Assembly: GCF_034808145.1 (NCBI RefSeq)
Contig: NZ_JAXHGM010000013.1
Coordinates: 1-64,000, forward strand
Direction of reading: 5' to 3'
Length of the DNA: 64,000 nt
Source of the DNA: Halorubellus sp034808145
Lineage (GTDB): Archaea > Halobacteriota > Halobacteria > Halobacteriales > Natrialbaceae
Shown: piece after piece, positions 26,297-35,090 of the stretch
Layout of the letters: each line of letters starts with the position of its first letter
Numbering within the stretch: the first letter of the stretch is position 1
Made by a program: the position numbers and the translations under genes
The notes under the pieces: generated by a model
Seen by the model: only the letters and a program-made list of their open reading frames with translations
The model's database searches: none
Told to the model about the DNA's origin: nothing

Positions 26297-26429
26297 AGCA
26301 AGCCCTCAGCCGGCTCGCGGGCGCTCCACGACATATCCGCGCTCCCCGCACCACGAGCGCGGATAGGGGTCGACGGAGACGACCACGCCCGAACGGGCGC
26401 GAGCCGGCTTCGCCCTTGCATCCACCAGG
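26297..26429. repeat. 133-bp structured repeat, copy 1
   Basis: Nearly identical to 32936-33069 (about three substitutions and one single-base indel). It contains nested dyads. The outer arms AGCCGGCTCGCG (26308-26319) and CGCGAGCCGGCT (26398-26409) are perfect over 12 bp. The inner arms TATCCGCGCTC (26334-26344) and GAGCGCGGATA (26355-26365) are perfect over 11 bp with a 10-nt loop. A third small dyad, CGCCCG-AA-CGGGCG, lies just inside the right outer arm. No gene fits. It could be a folded single-stranded recombination site, a non-autonomous element or a structured RNA. Confidence 0.85.
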
Positions 26430-26584
26430 ACACCGGGAGTTCGGTCGAGCGTTCGCGGCAGGTTTGCGTTACGGGCGTGAACCGGCTGGTCAGAATCACG
26501 ACGCCAATGCAAGTGTGGCCTGACTATCTATTGTTGAAATGCGAAGCGAAGCAACCTTCGAAATGCCCTAAGCGAATTAGCTTC

Positions 26585-27622
26585 CTACGCTCGTATTATC
26601 CGTCGCGCTTGGAATAGATGATCAAGCCCCTTATTGAACGCATTCTCTCGCTTTTCCCGGGCTTTCGAGGTGTCACACGCCTTGATGAGCATCTCAATTC
26701 CGTTTCGGCGTCGCTTGAATATCTGTTTATAGTCGCCAAGGGAGACGGCACCCCTCCTGAGGGTGTACTTCTCGTTGTCTTCCCGAATCTCCACGGTTGC
26801 TGCTCGATTCGCTTCGACGAATTTCGACTTGGCTTTGTCCAACTTTGACTGCTCGTGGTGTCGGGCTCCGGCCTCGATTTTGGCTCCCGACTGGAGATAG
26901 GACCGCTGAGCCGCCCTAAACGTTTCAAAGATCTCTACCTGTCCGGTTACTTCGGTCCGCACCACGTCAGTGGCTGGCAACAGTCGACTCAGTCGCTGGT
27001 CGTCTACAGCATCTGTATTTACGTCCTGTATCCGTTCAATCTCCTCAACTCGATTCTGGAGATGGTCCGTCTGGAACGTTCCTGGAGGGCTGCGTGTCAG
27101 AGTGCCCGTGTTATAAAGCGCGGTAATTTCGTAGTTGCCAAGCTGTTGTTGTAGATGACTGCTCGCTTGCAGTGCTTTCAGTAGTGATTCGTAATACTGG
27201 ACGCCTGCTTGGAGGGTCGCTATTCTCCGTGCAGTGCGAGATCGGTCGTCTGAGCTTGTTTCGTCTCCACTCAGGACCTCCGAGAGATCGCGTTGAGTGC
27301 CCGCAATCACCTCTCCATCTTCGACTGAATCGCTACTGAGTGTCGATTTTACAGACTGAACGCGGTCACGAATCTCACCGGACAGCCCCAAAACTCCTCT
27401 CGGATCTCTCAAATCAGTCTCGTCCACCTTCTCCGACAAGGCTTCCAGCCGATTTTCTTCCCTTGTGAGTTGTCGGTCGACAGCACCTGGTATCGGAATC
27501 GCATGCCACCCGAATGCCGCCACCCCAGTCCCCACCAATAGCTCTCGTCTCCCTATCCTTTCGAAAGCTTGTCTCACTCTCTCAACTTTCTCATGTGGGG
27601 GTTCATCTGCCTCCTGTCCCAT
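26585..27622 (-). CDS. Coiled-coil protein with N-terminal membrane segment
   Basis: A 345-residue protein. Seen: a charged N-terminus, one hydrophobic segment preceded by RRELLVGTGVAAFGW (about 25-42), then almost entirely helical, heptad-rich sequence with short breaks (LTREENRLEALSEKVDETD; RTARRIATLQAGVQYYESLL), ending in a basic C-terminus. No enzymatic motif is visible. I choose MGQEADEPP (27622) as the start; the upstream extension runs into the promoter region. It is divergent from the IS-interrupted gene that begins at 27684, 61 bp away, so the two probably share a control region and possibly a function. Confidence 0.75.
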   Translation of the reverse strand: MGQEADEPPHEKVERVRQAFERIGRRELLVGTGVAAFGWHAIPIPGAVDRQLTREENRLEALSEKVDETDLRDPRGVLGLSGEIRDRVQSVKSTLSSDSVEDGEVIAGTQRDLSEVLSGDETSSDDRSRTARRIATLQAGVQYYESLLKALQASSHLQQQLGNYEITALYNTGTLTRSPPGTFQTDHLQNRVEEIERIQDVNTDAVDDQRLSRLLPATDVVRTEVTGQVEIFETFRAAQRSYLQSGAKIEAGARHHEQSKLDKAKSKFVEANRAATVEIREDNEKYTLRRGAVSLGDYKQIFKRRRNGIEMLIKACDTSKAREKRENAFNKGLDHLFQARRIIRA

Positions 27623-27697
27623 CTTCTCCTGTAATGTTAATATTCGGAAAGGATTTAAATCCGTTGCACACGCATACCACATTATGAGCACATTAGA

Positions 27698-27705
27698 TCC
27701 TGGAC
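27698..27705. repeat. Target-site duplication of the IS, left
   Basis: TCCTGGAC, matched exactly at 29005-29012. Eight base pairs is the duplication length of ISH1-type IS5-family elements. Confidence 0.9.
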
Positions 27706-27757
27706 GGCTCTGTTGAAATCCTCAGAGGGTTACAGGTTCGCCCGGTAGTTTGACCGA

Positions 27758-28579
27758 ATGCAGGCCCTACCGAAGTCGCGGTTACTCCGGTTTGTTGAGC
27801 AGGCGTATCACTTGGCTCGGCGAGCTATCGCTCGGTACTCCTCGAAGTTCTCAAAACGCCGGTACACACTCCACCAACACATCGTTCTGCTGTGTCTCAA
27901 GGTTCGGAAGAATACGACGTACCGAACGCTTCTCGACGAACTCATCGAGATGCCCCGGATTCGAAGCGCCATCGATCTGGAGGAACTCCCGTCTCCCTCA
28001 ACGCTATGTAAAGCGTTCAACCGACTCAATATGGCTGTCTGGCGTGTCCTTCTCAATCTCTCGGTCACACTACTCCCGACCAACGGTGTCGTCGGTATCG
28101 ACGCCTCCGGTTTCGACCGGATTCACGCCTCAAAACACTACACGAAGCGGACGAACCTGACGATTCAGCAGTTGAAGGTCACACTTCTCGTAGACACGAG
28201 GTCGAACACGATTCTCGACATACACGTGACGACGACGCGAAAACACGATTCGCAGATTGCTCCGTGGCTCATCAAGCGAAACACTGGAGAAGTAGCAGTT
28301 CTCCTCGGCGACAAGGGATACGATGATAAGAAGATTCGTGCATTAGCCCGTGAAACTGGTGTTCGTCCGCTCATCAAGCACCGCGAGTTCTCGTCTCTTC
28401 ACAAGGCGTGGAACGCTCGGTTGGATGCCGATCTCTACGGTCAGCGCAGTCAGAACGAGACCGTGAACTCTCGCCTCAAACGCAAATACGGTGCATTCGT
28501 CCGCTCACGGCACTGGTGGAAGCAGTTCCGTGAACTAGTTGTCGGCTGTCTCACTCACAACATCGACAAGTCACTCTGA
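27758..28579 (+). CDS. IS5-family transposase
   Basis: A 273-residue DDE transposase. The triad can be placed at D115 (VVGIDASGFDR), D185 (VLLGDKGYDD) and E234 (RSQNETVNSRLKRKYG); the last sits in the R-x3-E-x6-K signature of IS5-like enzymes. The N-terminal helical region (residues 1-60) is the DNA-binding part. It catalyses cut-and-paste movement of the surrounding 1299-bp element. The frame is intact, so the element may be active. The degenerate transposase at 44600-44830 is a distant relative (shared RRYTL-Q-VLLCLKV and DELIEMP-I blocks). Confidence 0.95.
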   Translation: MQALPKSRLLRFVEQAYHLARRAIARYSSKFSKRRYTLHQHIVLLCLKVRKNTTYRTLLDELIEMPRIRSAIDLEELPSPSTLCKAFNRLNMAVWRVLLNLSVTLLPTNGVVGIDASGFDRIHASKHYTKRTNLTIQQLKVTLLVDTRSNTILDIHVTTTRKHDSQIAPWLIKRNTGEVAVLLGDKGYDDKKIRALARETGVRPLIKHREFSSLHKAWNARLDADLYGQRSQNETVNSRLKRKYGAFVRSRHWWKQFRELVVGCLTHNIDKSL

Positions 28580-28643
28580 ACGTCAGATATATTCGGGATG
28601 TATCGCTCTCGAATCCCACACAAGAGTTACGTTCTGTTGCTAT

Positions 28644-28853
28644 TCACCACTTGTCCACGTTTCCACAGTTTGGACACTTTGCCTTAATCTTATCACTCCT
28701 AATCAGTTTAGAGTCCTTTTTGACGTTCCCGATATTTTTGAGGCATTCCGAGTGGAATGCGGCTTCACACCGGGGGCATCGTCCGCCATCACTTTTCGTT
28801 ACTTCTGACCCGCACACGGTGCAGGGGTATGTATCACTGCTGAACAGTCCCAT
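28644..28853 (-). CDS. Small cross-brace zinc-finger protein carried inside the IS
   Basis: A 69-residue protein with four metal-ligand pairs: CTVCG, CPRC, H-x2-C in AFHSECL, and CPNC near the end. The order C-x2-C, C-x2-C, H-x2-C, C-x2-C is that of a RING/PHD-like cross-brace or double zinc ribbon. A TTATTATAC box about 28 nt before the ATG (28853) implies a leaderless promoter of its own, so it is probably expressed. It lies within the inverted repeats of the IS and is therefore a passenger. Its role is unknown; protein-protein contact or transposase regulation are guesses. Confidence 0.75.
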   Translation of the reverse strand: MGLFSSDTYPCTVCGSEVTKSDGGRCPRCEAAFHSECLKNIGNVKKDSKLIRSDKIKAKCPNCGNVDKW

Positions 28854-29004
28854 ACGAATTGATTGTTAGAGTGGTGTATAATAAATGTTTCCCAGATATG
28901 ATTTGCCATGCTATCGCATGGCAATTCGAGTGTATCAATCACACGCCGACCGGACGTTTATTCTATTGAGGCAAATATTGGATCAATAGGATTTCAACAG
29001 AGCC

Positions 29005-29012
29005 TCCTGGAC
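29005..29012. repeat. Target-site duplication of the IS, right
   Basis: TCCTGGAC, identical to 27698-27705. Confidence 0.9.
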
Positions 29013-30011
29013 GTATTTCGGATATTGAAACCAGGGTTGAGTCTGGTCTCCGGCAACACGCAACGAGTCGCCAGTCAAAAACTCAAGCTATCCAGCTGGC
29101 AGACCAGATTGCGTCCGTCGGTGAAACGGCTGCGGACGCCGAACTCCTCGATCTTGATGCTGCCCAGACAGTCCAACAGTCTTTCAACCAGATTACTCCT
29201 GACACGCTTCGTCGGCTTCGCAAAATCACTGAGGTTGTTGAAGACAGTTTTAGTATCGACGTTGGACACAGTAAATTTGCCCGAGCAGCAGCCACGGCTA
29301 CAAACCTCTCCTCAATAGCCGCATTCGTACTCGCAGGACAGAACCTCTTCATCAGCGCGACCAAACTTGATCAAGCACATGAAACAGCAGACTCAGTAAA
29401 CAACATCAAAACCAAACTCTTCTTCGACTTCTACGCCTCCGCCTGCATATTCATCGCAGAAGGCTTCCTCCTGACGACTCCGTTCAATTTCAAGTTTGCT
29501 TGGAAAGGAACGCGCTATCTGAACAACCACTATTTCTACCGGCTCCGAAAATACAGCTCTGCCCTCTATCGATTGATACTCAGCGAGATCCACTACGCCA
29601 TCCGAGGAATCATCCCCGCAGCTCTCAGAGACACCGACGCCTTCGTGACGTACCTCTCCTCAATGACCGTCCAGACAATCAAAATGCTAGACCAGGTTTC
29701 TACCAACGGCATCGAAAACCTCCACCGCGAAGTCGAGAACTCCGTAACTGGATTCAAACAATTCGTGGAAACCAAATACGAAGTCGTAACCCCCGATGTG
29801 AACCTCCAAAAAGCCGCTCTTAAAATCTATCAACGCATTCTCGATGAAGTCGACCTCTCTACAATCCCCACCGTCTGGTCTCCTTCAATGCGGTGACATC
29901 GAATGAGTGACAGACCGGGGGATTATCGGACCCTATATAATACAATGGGATTCAGTGGGTCAGAATAGGAACAATACTTTTTTGTACGGACGGTAATACT
30001 CTAGGTACACG

Positions 30012-30131
30012 ATGAGCGCAACTGACCACTCCCACCAGCACCAGTCATTGACTCTCGAAGATCTCAACGGTGCAAAGCTCACCTACGAGGATGCTGAGGG
30101 GGAAACGGTCGTCGTTGAGTTCGACGAATAG
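30012..30131 (+). CDS. Small acidic protein (39 residues)
   Basis: A short frame, ATG to TAG, encoding a His-rich start (MSATDHSHQHQSLTLED) and an acidic beta-like tail (GETVVVEFDE). Haloarchaea encode many such micro-proteins. Codon use is coding-like and an AT-rich promoter-like stretch (ATACTTTTTTGTACGG) lies upstream. It converges on the PIN-domain gene. Function unknown. Confidence 0.45.
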   Translation: MSATDHSHQHQSLTLEDLNGAKLTYEDAEGETVVVEFDE

Positions 30132-30151
30132 GCGCTTTTTCCTACCGTTCT

Positions 30152-32629
30152 CTACTCGCTTTTCGATTGTTCGATGGTGACAACGTTAACCCCAAGGAGC
30201 TTCGAGAACTTCCAGAGTCCGGATTGTGTTTCCGGAAGGAGTAGATACGCTGACTCCGAGGTAACCGCCAGACACAGGGCGAGATAATCCTCGCGACTCA
30301 AAAACGCCGCTCCAGCCCCGGAGTCATCCTCATCGCTGTTGGTGGTGCTTCCCAGTGTCTCAGGTGTGAGCCCGGAGCTGAGTACGGGCATTGATTCGTA
30401 GTTCGCGTTCGGTGCCTCACACAAAGCGAGTAAATCTTGGTTAAATTCTGAAGGCCGATTACTGTTGGAAGCATTATCAATGATATACTCCGTCGGAATT
30501 CGGAAGGTGCAGTATGGGAATTCTGTGTTATCAACCTCGTTCATCTCTGCAGATAGCTGAGAAAGTAGGGACACATCGAGATGATTTTCCGAAATATAGT
30601 CCGGGATGAGACGGAGGGCGGATTGCGTCGGGATGACAACGACGTCCTCTAGGTGGCGGTAACTGAGATCGTCAGCATCCGAATCGTAGTAGGGAAGAAT
30701 TGATTCAGAGGAGACCCAGGTGTTGAGTATTGATTCCGGGGTTCGGGTTGACTGTCGCCCTGAATTAGTGACGGGCAGCGTTGCGTTCGGGTTGATCATG
30801 TCGCTGATAGCAGCGAGGATGTCAGCTCTGGTGTGGAGGTTAACACCGATCTGTGGGAGGATATCCGATTCAGGAGAGCTACCGTCTCGAATTGGGGATG
30901 AGAGACCGTTGAAATGTCGGATATCGACAGCGGAGATGTCTGTGAGTTGAGCGAGCTCTTGTAGTGACCCGTCGCCGGTTACGAGTTGTGCCTCGGTGTG
31001 CTCTGTATATGCGAGTATGTGGAGATCTGCGATGTCGTTGTTGTCGAGATTTGCGTGGATTCGTTCGGGGAGAGGTTGGAAGTGAACGGATAGGAAGTCG
31101 AACTGTTCTAAGGTTCGGAGCATCGAGAGGTTTTCGAAGCCCTGGTCGTTGGTGGCTTCTGTGGCGCTTCCCGATTCAGGATGTTTGTTGAGTTCGTGGA
31201 TGACAGCGTAGGGGATGTGAATGGTGCTGCCATAGAAAAAGTCATGCGTGTATAGGGTATGGAGAATGCTCGTTGGTTGATTATCGACGTGGTCGTGATA
31301 TAGAGCGTTTGTGTCGAACACCCAGTCTTGGTGTTGCTGTCGCTGATAGCGGGGATATTCTGGGTTTTGGAACTCATATGTGTCACAGCCCAGCTTTTGC
31401 TTGATCATATCGGTGACTGCCTTCTTGATCGTCTCCACGCGCTTGATGCCTTCTGGGGCTTCCCACGTGATGCGGTTGCCATTGGCCTCAAGTACCAATG
31501 TAACCTGGTCGAACAGAAACAGGAGTTGGTCCCCGGTTTTTCGGATGGGGAGACCCTCGGTCTCTGCAGAGTGCCGCGAGTGAGTTGCTAGATCCGAGAA
31601 TTGGGGGTTCGCTTCCTGAATTGCCGTATGGACGGTATCGACATCAAGATGAGGCACGTTACCGTCTTCTGCCCCGAATATCACAGGCTGCTTTATTCCT
31701 GGAACAATCTGTAGTGCATCGTCAGTGACGCGGATGACCTCCGGTGTTGGATCAGTGGTGGTCGGTCCGACTAAGGCTGCGTATTGTGGAATCTTGTAGT
31801 ACCACGACGATTTGAACACGCCATAATCGAGAATCTCCTCCCTCGCTTGTTGTGCTTCGTCCGGAGTTAATTGCTCGGTGTAGCACGTGAAGTAGACTTC
31901 TTCTGGTTCGTGGACCTCTTTCCGGTAGAGCTCGGTATGCGTCAATTCTGGTCTATCACCGAGGAAATAGTCACGAAAATAGTCCGCCTCCAACTCGAAA
32001 TAAGGAGTTGAGATCAGGTTGGATGGGTTCCGTTCTCCATGCAGGACTTCGATGATACCCACACCCACCATCATCTGGACGCCATCGATGCAATTCTCGA
32101 AAATATCTTCTACTGTCTGGATGAACGAGATGAATTCATCCGCGCTTGCCAGATTCGCTCGACCGTCATCAAGCGTTGGAAGCTCTTCGAATGCAGCGTG
32201 AGTAGACTGCTTTAACGCACGTCCAGCATGATAGGCCCCCTGCACTCGGGCATGACGTTCAGTTCCCCCTGGTGAGACCATTTCCTCTTCAATCGGTACA
32301 ACACGTCCGTATGTCGACTCCTCTCTATCCCCTACAGTGAACGATAACTCTAGTACATCACCCTCCTCAAGCAGACACTCTTCAAACATCCCTTCGGGTA
32401 AAAGAATCGAGTACGGGTGAGCGAAGGAAACTCCATACTCTACATCTTGAAACCACTCCAGTTCGGCAATCAGTTCCCCGCGATTTTGGACCACATCTCG
32501 AACATAGGAAGCCGAACAATCAACGCGGTCAGCTAGTTCGACGTAGGATAAACCCGGGTGAGCAGCCGACTGATGTAAAATCCGACGCTGTAAGAACGTA
32601 AACCCATCGGGGCTATCAGCATCCATCAC
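30152..32629 (-). CDS. Large wHTH + PIN-domain protein
   Basis: An 825-residue protein. The N-terminus is a helix-turn-helix (LSYVELADRVDCSASYVRDV, about 27-46). A long uncharacterised alpha/beta region of roughly 400 residues follows. A PIN-type nuclease domain is then visible at about 455-590: VFDTNALYHDH (first acidic residue), IPYAVIHELNKHP (acidic residue on the second helix) and NDIADLHILAY with LVTGDGSLQELAQ (later aspartates). The C-terminal 230 residues are unknown. PIN domains cut RNA. Combined with a DNA-binding N-terminus and great length this is not a standard VapC toxin and may be an autonomous defence or regulatory enzyme (inference). The gene is monocistronic, with lower GC than its neighbours. 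Confidence 0.78.
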   Translation of the reverse strand: MMDADSPDGFTFLQRRILHQSAAHPGLSYVELADRVDCSASYVRDVVQNRGELIAELEWFQDVEYGVSFAHPYSILLPEGMFEECLLEEGDVLELSFTVGDREESTYGRVVPIEEEMVSPGGTERHARVQGAYHAGRALKQSTHAAFEELPTLDDGRANLASADEFISFIQTVEDIFENCIDGVQMMVGVGIIEVLHGERNPSNLISTPYFELEADYFRDYFLGDRPELTHTELYRKEVHEPEEVYFTCYTEQLTPDEAQQAREEILDYGVFKSSWYYKIPQYAALVGPTTTDPTPEVIRVTDDALQIVPGIKQPVIFGAEDGNVPHLDVDTVHTAIQEANPQFSDLATHSRHSAETEGLPIRKTGDQLLFLFDQVTLVLEANGNRITWEAPEGIKRVETIKKAVTDMIKQKLGCDTYEFQNPEYPRYQRQQHQDWVFDTNALYHDHVDNQPTSILHTLYTHDFFYGSTIHIPYAVIHELNKHPESGSATEATNDQGFENLSMLRTLEQFDFLSVHFQPLPERIHANLDNNDIADLHILAYTEHTEAQLVTGDGSLQELAQLTDISAVDIRHFNGLSSPIRDGSSPESDILPQIGVNLHTRADILAAISDMINPNATLPVTNSGRQSTRTPESILNTWVSSESILPYYDSDADDLSYRHLEDVVVIPTQSALRLIPDYISENHLDVSLLSQLSAEMNEVDNTEFPYCTFRIPTEYIIDNASNSNRPSEFNQDLLALCEAPNANYESMPVLSSGLTPETLGSTTNSDEDDSGAGAAFLSREDYLALCLAVTSESAYLLLPETQSGLWKFSKLLGVNVVTIEQSKSE

Positions 32630-32935
32630 TCACCCATCCAAGGTCACCAACAAATAGGTTCTCACCGATGCCGATTCAGACTCCAACTCAGAACCAACAA
32701 TCCTCCCCAGACGAAACGCTCAGCGACAATTCAATCTCAACTCTCAATTGCGGCCCCATGCCAATCGCTTCCCCCTCAGCGAGCACATTCCAATACACTT
32801 CGCTAGTACAATCCGGAAAACCACCACTTCTACTTGCCAGAATCACCGCAACCTCAGATCACCGACCCACCGATTGCTCATTCCCCCACAAACTCGACGA
32901 TATCCACTACCCTCCTCATCTCCCAAGGAACACCC

Positions 32936-33069
32936 AGCAAGCCCTCAGCCGGCTCGCGGCCGCTCCACGACATATCCGCGCTCCCCGCACCACGAGCGCG
33001 GATAGGGGTCGACGGAAGCGACCACGCCCGAACGGGCGCGAGCCGGCTTCGCCCTTGCATTCCACCAGG
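32936..33069. repeat. 133/134-bp structured repeat, copy 2
   Basis: Near-identical copy of 26297-26429, same orientation, with the same nested dyads preserved (outer arms AGCCGGCTCGCG / CGCGAGCCGGCT, inner arms TATCCGCGCTC / GAGCGCGGATA). Sequence flanking the two copies is unrelated, so the unit itself has been duplicated or moved. Confidence 0.85.
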
Positions 33070-34058
33070 CCCGCACGAATCCGGCCGAGCGTGCGACCGT
33101 CCTTTGACCGGAGGTGAACGACGACGGTGGCCGATCGGCCTAGCATTCGCCGGTGACCGCCGGTCGGATCGATCCAGCATCGGCGTTTCCTCGCGGCGCC
33201 CTCCTCGGGAGTCGTCGCGCACGCGCTGAGCGCGCGCACGGATTCCAGTATCGACCCCATGCGGGGTCGCGCCTCGTCGGCCGCCGCGAGCGCTACGCCT
33301 CGCACGCCGCCGACCGCTGGCGGCGTGCTCGCCCACGGCGCGTCCGCCGCGCCCACCCATATCCTCCAGGCTTCTCTCTCGGCGCGCCGCCCACGGGGTC
33401 GCGACAGCGGTCGCGACTTCCGTTGCGTTCACGACGACCTCGACTCCTCGCCTGGCGGCGAGGTTCTCGACCGTCGTGACGGACGGGGCAGCGCGCCGTC
33501 GGAGACACCTCACCGTACGCCGGGGCCGACGACCGCGCCGGCCCCGACGCACGGGTTGCGGTGCCACTGTGTGGCTTCCCGAGGCGCTGTCGCGCCAGGG
33601 GTTCCAAAGAAAACCCCTTGAAGCGGTCGATAGCTCGCGGTCCGCACCGCCCGCGAGCGATTCGCGACCCACGCACGTCGCGTCCCGCACCGCGTGCGAC
33701 GTGCGTGAGTCGCGATCTCGACCCAGCCGGCCGCCGTGGATCGGACGCGCCCACCACGAGGGCGGGCGCGTTGCGCTCCAGCGACGACCGGCAGGCGTCG
33801 AGACGACCAGCATCAAGGGGTTTGTCTTTTCGAAACTTCCAGGTGTGGTTCCCGGGGTGATGACAGCCCGCAGGGGCCGCCAGCAATCGCTGTGGTGGGC
33901 GGTCGACCAGCGCGCGGACGGCGTGCGAGATCGGTCGGTCGTGCTGCCAATTTATGTGCCCCTGACGGGGTGAGGGGCGACGTAGAGACCTCTCTCGGCG
34001 GTTGTGGGAACGAGGCGTGGTAGAGACACGCCTCAAGCGGAATCCAGTGAGAATTCCA
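33070..34058. other. GC-rich, palindrome-rich non-coding region
   Basis: About 1 kb where all frames give low-complexity Arg/Ala/Pro/Ser-rich translations unlike real haloarchaeal proteins (which are acidic), so I call it non-coding. It has a large inverted repeat at 33662-33715 (20-bp arms starting TCGCGACCCACGCACGTCGC, one mismatch, 14-nt loop), paired GTCGCGAC palindromes at 33398-33415, and a promoter-type element at 33951-33975. It may be a structured RNA, a second origin or a decayed mobile element. Confidence 0.55.
33951..33975 (+). promoter_or_regulatory. Shared promoter/operator element, copy f
   Basis: TTTATGTGCCCCTGACGGGG followed by TGAGG: a TATA-like TTTAT box with, 8 bp on, a CCCCT-GGGG dyad, as at 38067, 42292, 43475, 49853 and 53903. 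It lies about 84 bp upstream of the OB-fold gene at 34059, farther than in the other copies. Confidence 0.55.
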
Positions 34059-35090
34059 ATGTACGATAACAGTGATTTCGGTAAGACGGTTTCGGTCGAA
34101 ACGAGCGAGAATGACGAGTTCACGCGGTCGGTACACGAGCAAGCGCCGCACCTGCGGGAGACGCCAGTCGCCCAACAGGTCGAGGACCCACAGGGCGTGC
34201 TGGCGGCAGCGGCGGCGGAGACGGCGCGCGGTGAGGAACTCAGACCCTCGAACGCGCAGGAGTTCGAGGGCGAGCGCGACTACGACTGGAGTACGCGCCC
34301 TGGGCTCGACCACCCGTGGGGAGCGACGCTCGCTCAGGAAGAACGTCGACTCGCCGAGGAGCAGGAACTCAGGGAGCAGCGCAAGCGGGCTATGTGGGCG
34401 CACGAAGCAGGCGTAAACAGGGCAGGGTCGAGTCGTGTGCAGTGCGAGCGAGAGGCGCGCGAACAGCGAGCGAGGATGGTCGAGCGCGGCCTGGACGACG
34501 AGGTGTCGCCGATCCGGGCGGACCCGCGGCCGGAATTTGACGCGGACGTCATCGCGGAGTGCAACCGAGACGCAGACAGACTGTCGAAGGCGCGGTCGTG
34601 TGCGCCGACTCGGGCGGCACTCAGTCGGATGCTCGCCGAGCACCGAGCGGACGGGAAGGACGCACTCGCAGCGGTGCTGTCGGTCCAAGAACAACTGGAC
34701 GGGATGAGCGGCGTCCCACGCGCGATCGAGTCGTTCGAGTCGTGGATGGGGAACCCGAAATACGACGTCCGGGTGACGGTCGAGGCGCGCGTCGAGACGT
34801 TGTACTATCCACACTCGACGAGCCAGCAGCAGGTCGCGATCCTCGACGATGGAACGTCGAAGGCGAAGTTGACGGTGTGGCGGCGCGCGCTCGAGGACGC
34901 TATCCTCCGTGAGGGCGACAGGGTGCGGGTGACGGGCGGACTCGCAGGATGGTACTCGGGGCAAGCGCAGGTGGCGGTGGATTCGAAAACGCGCATCAGC
35001 ATCCTCGAAAGCGGCGACGGGCCGGCCACCCGGCGGAGCGACGGCACCGTCTTCGGGGCGAAGTACCGCAAGCGCCAGAACCGGGCATAA
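34059..35090 (+). CDS. RPA-like OB-fold protein
   Basis: A 343-residue protein. The N-terminal two-thirds is charged and helical (QEERRLAEEQELREQRKRA). The C-terminal 100 residues look like an OB fold of RPA/tRNA-anticodon type: DVRVTVEARVETLYYP, then VAILDDGTSKAKLTVWRRA, then LREGDRVRVTGGLAGWYSGQ. It probably binds single-stranded nucleic acid, fitting the RPA, PCNA and nuclease genes downstream. ATG 34059 is chosen; a TTG 57 nt upstream is in frame. A T-rich tract (CTCATTTTTATT) just after the stop is a plausible archaeal terminator. Confidence 0.78.
   Translation: MYDNSDFGKTVSVETSENDEFTRSVHEQAPHLRETPVAQQVEDPQGVLAAAAAETARGEELRPSNAQEFEGERDYDWSTRPGLDHPWGATLAQEERRLAEEQELREQRKRAMWAHEAGVNRAGSSRVQCEREAREQRARMVERGLDDEVSPIRADPRPEFDADVIAECNRDADRLSKARSCAPTRAALSRMLAEHRADGKDALAAVLSVQEQLDGMSGVPRAIESFESWMGNPKYDVRVTVEARVETLYYPHSTSQQQVAILDDGTSKAKLTVWRRALEDAILREGDRVRVTGGLAGWYSGQAQVAVDSKTRISILESGDGPATRRSDGTVFGAKYRKRQNRA

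Larger units (their letters stand above)
27706..29004 (+). mobile_element. IS5-family (ISH1-like) insertion sequence with passenger gene
   Basis: A complete 1299-bp element. Perfect 16-bp terminal inverted repeats GGCTCTGTTGAAATCC (27706-27721 and, inverted, 28989-29004), an 8-bp target duplication (TCCTGGAC) on both sides, and an intact DDE transposase at 27758-28579. The remaining 425 bp on the right side hold a separate gene on the opposite strand (zinc-finger protein, 28644-28853) and a 9-bp perfect hairpin, TTGCCATGC-TATC-GCATGGCAA (28903-28924). It splits the gene that starts at 27684. Confidence 0.92.
27684..29896 (+). pseudogene. Membrane-protein gene interrupted by the IS at codon 8
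   Basis: ATG at 27684 gives seven codons (MSTLDPG). The frame is cut at 27705 by the IS and resumes, in the same codon, at 29013 after the second copy of the TCCTGGAC duplication, running to a TGA at 29896. Removing the IS and one duplication restores a 301-codon gene. The product is helical: heptad-rich N-terminal half, then two hydrophobic segments (AAFVLAGQNLFISATKL and FYASACIFIAEGFLLTTPF), then another helical region. I do not recognise the family. The rest of the frame has no other damage, so the insertion is probably recent. It forms a divergent pair with the coiled-coil gene at 26585-27622. Confidence 0.82.

Noticed and set aside
26297..26429. Reading the 133-bp repeat as an integron attC site
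   Set aside because: The folded shape is suggestive but the conserved attC core (GTTRRRY) and an integron integrase are not seen, so it is reported only as a structured repeat.
32668..32935. Plus-strand frames between the PIN gene and repeat copy 2
   Set aside because: Ser/Pro/Thr-rich translation with no start signal and no conservation-type pattern; treated as intergenic.
32878..33816. Open frame of 312 codons over the GC-rich block
   Set aside because: Composition dominated by R, A, G, S and T with no acidic bias and no motif. It begins inside repeat copy 2, so it is treated as non-coding.
33293..34123. Another antisense frame in the same block
   Set aside because: Overlaps the previous frame in a different phase. 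Both look like artefacts of GC-rich palindromes.
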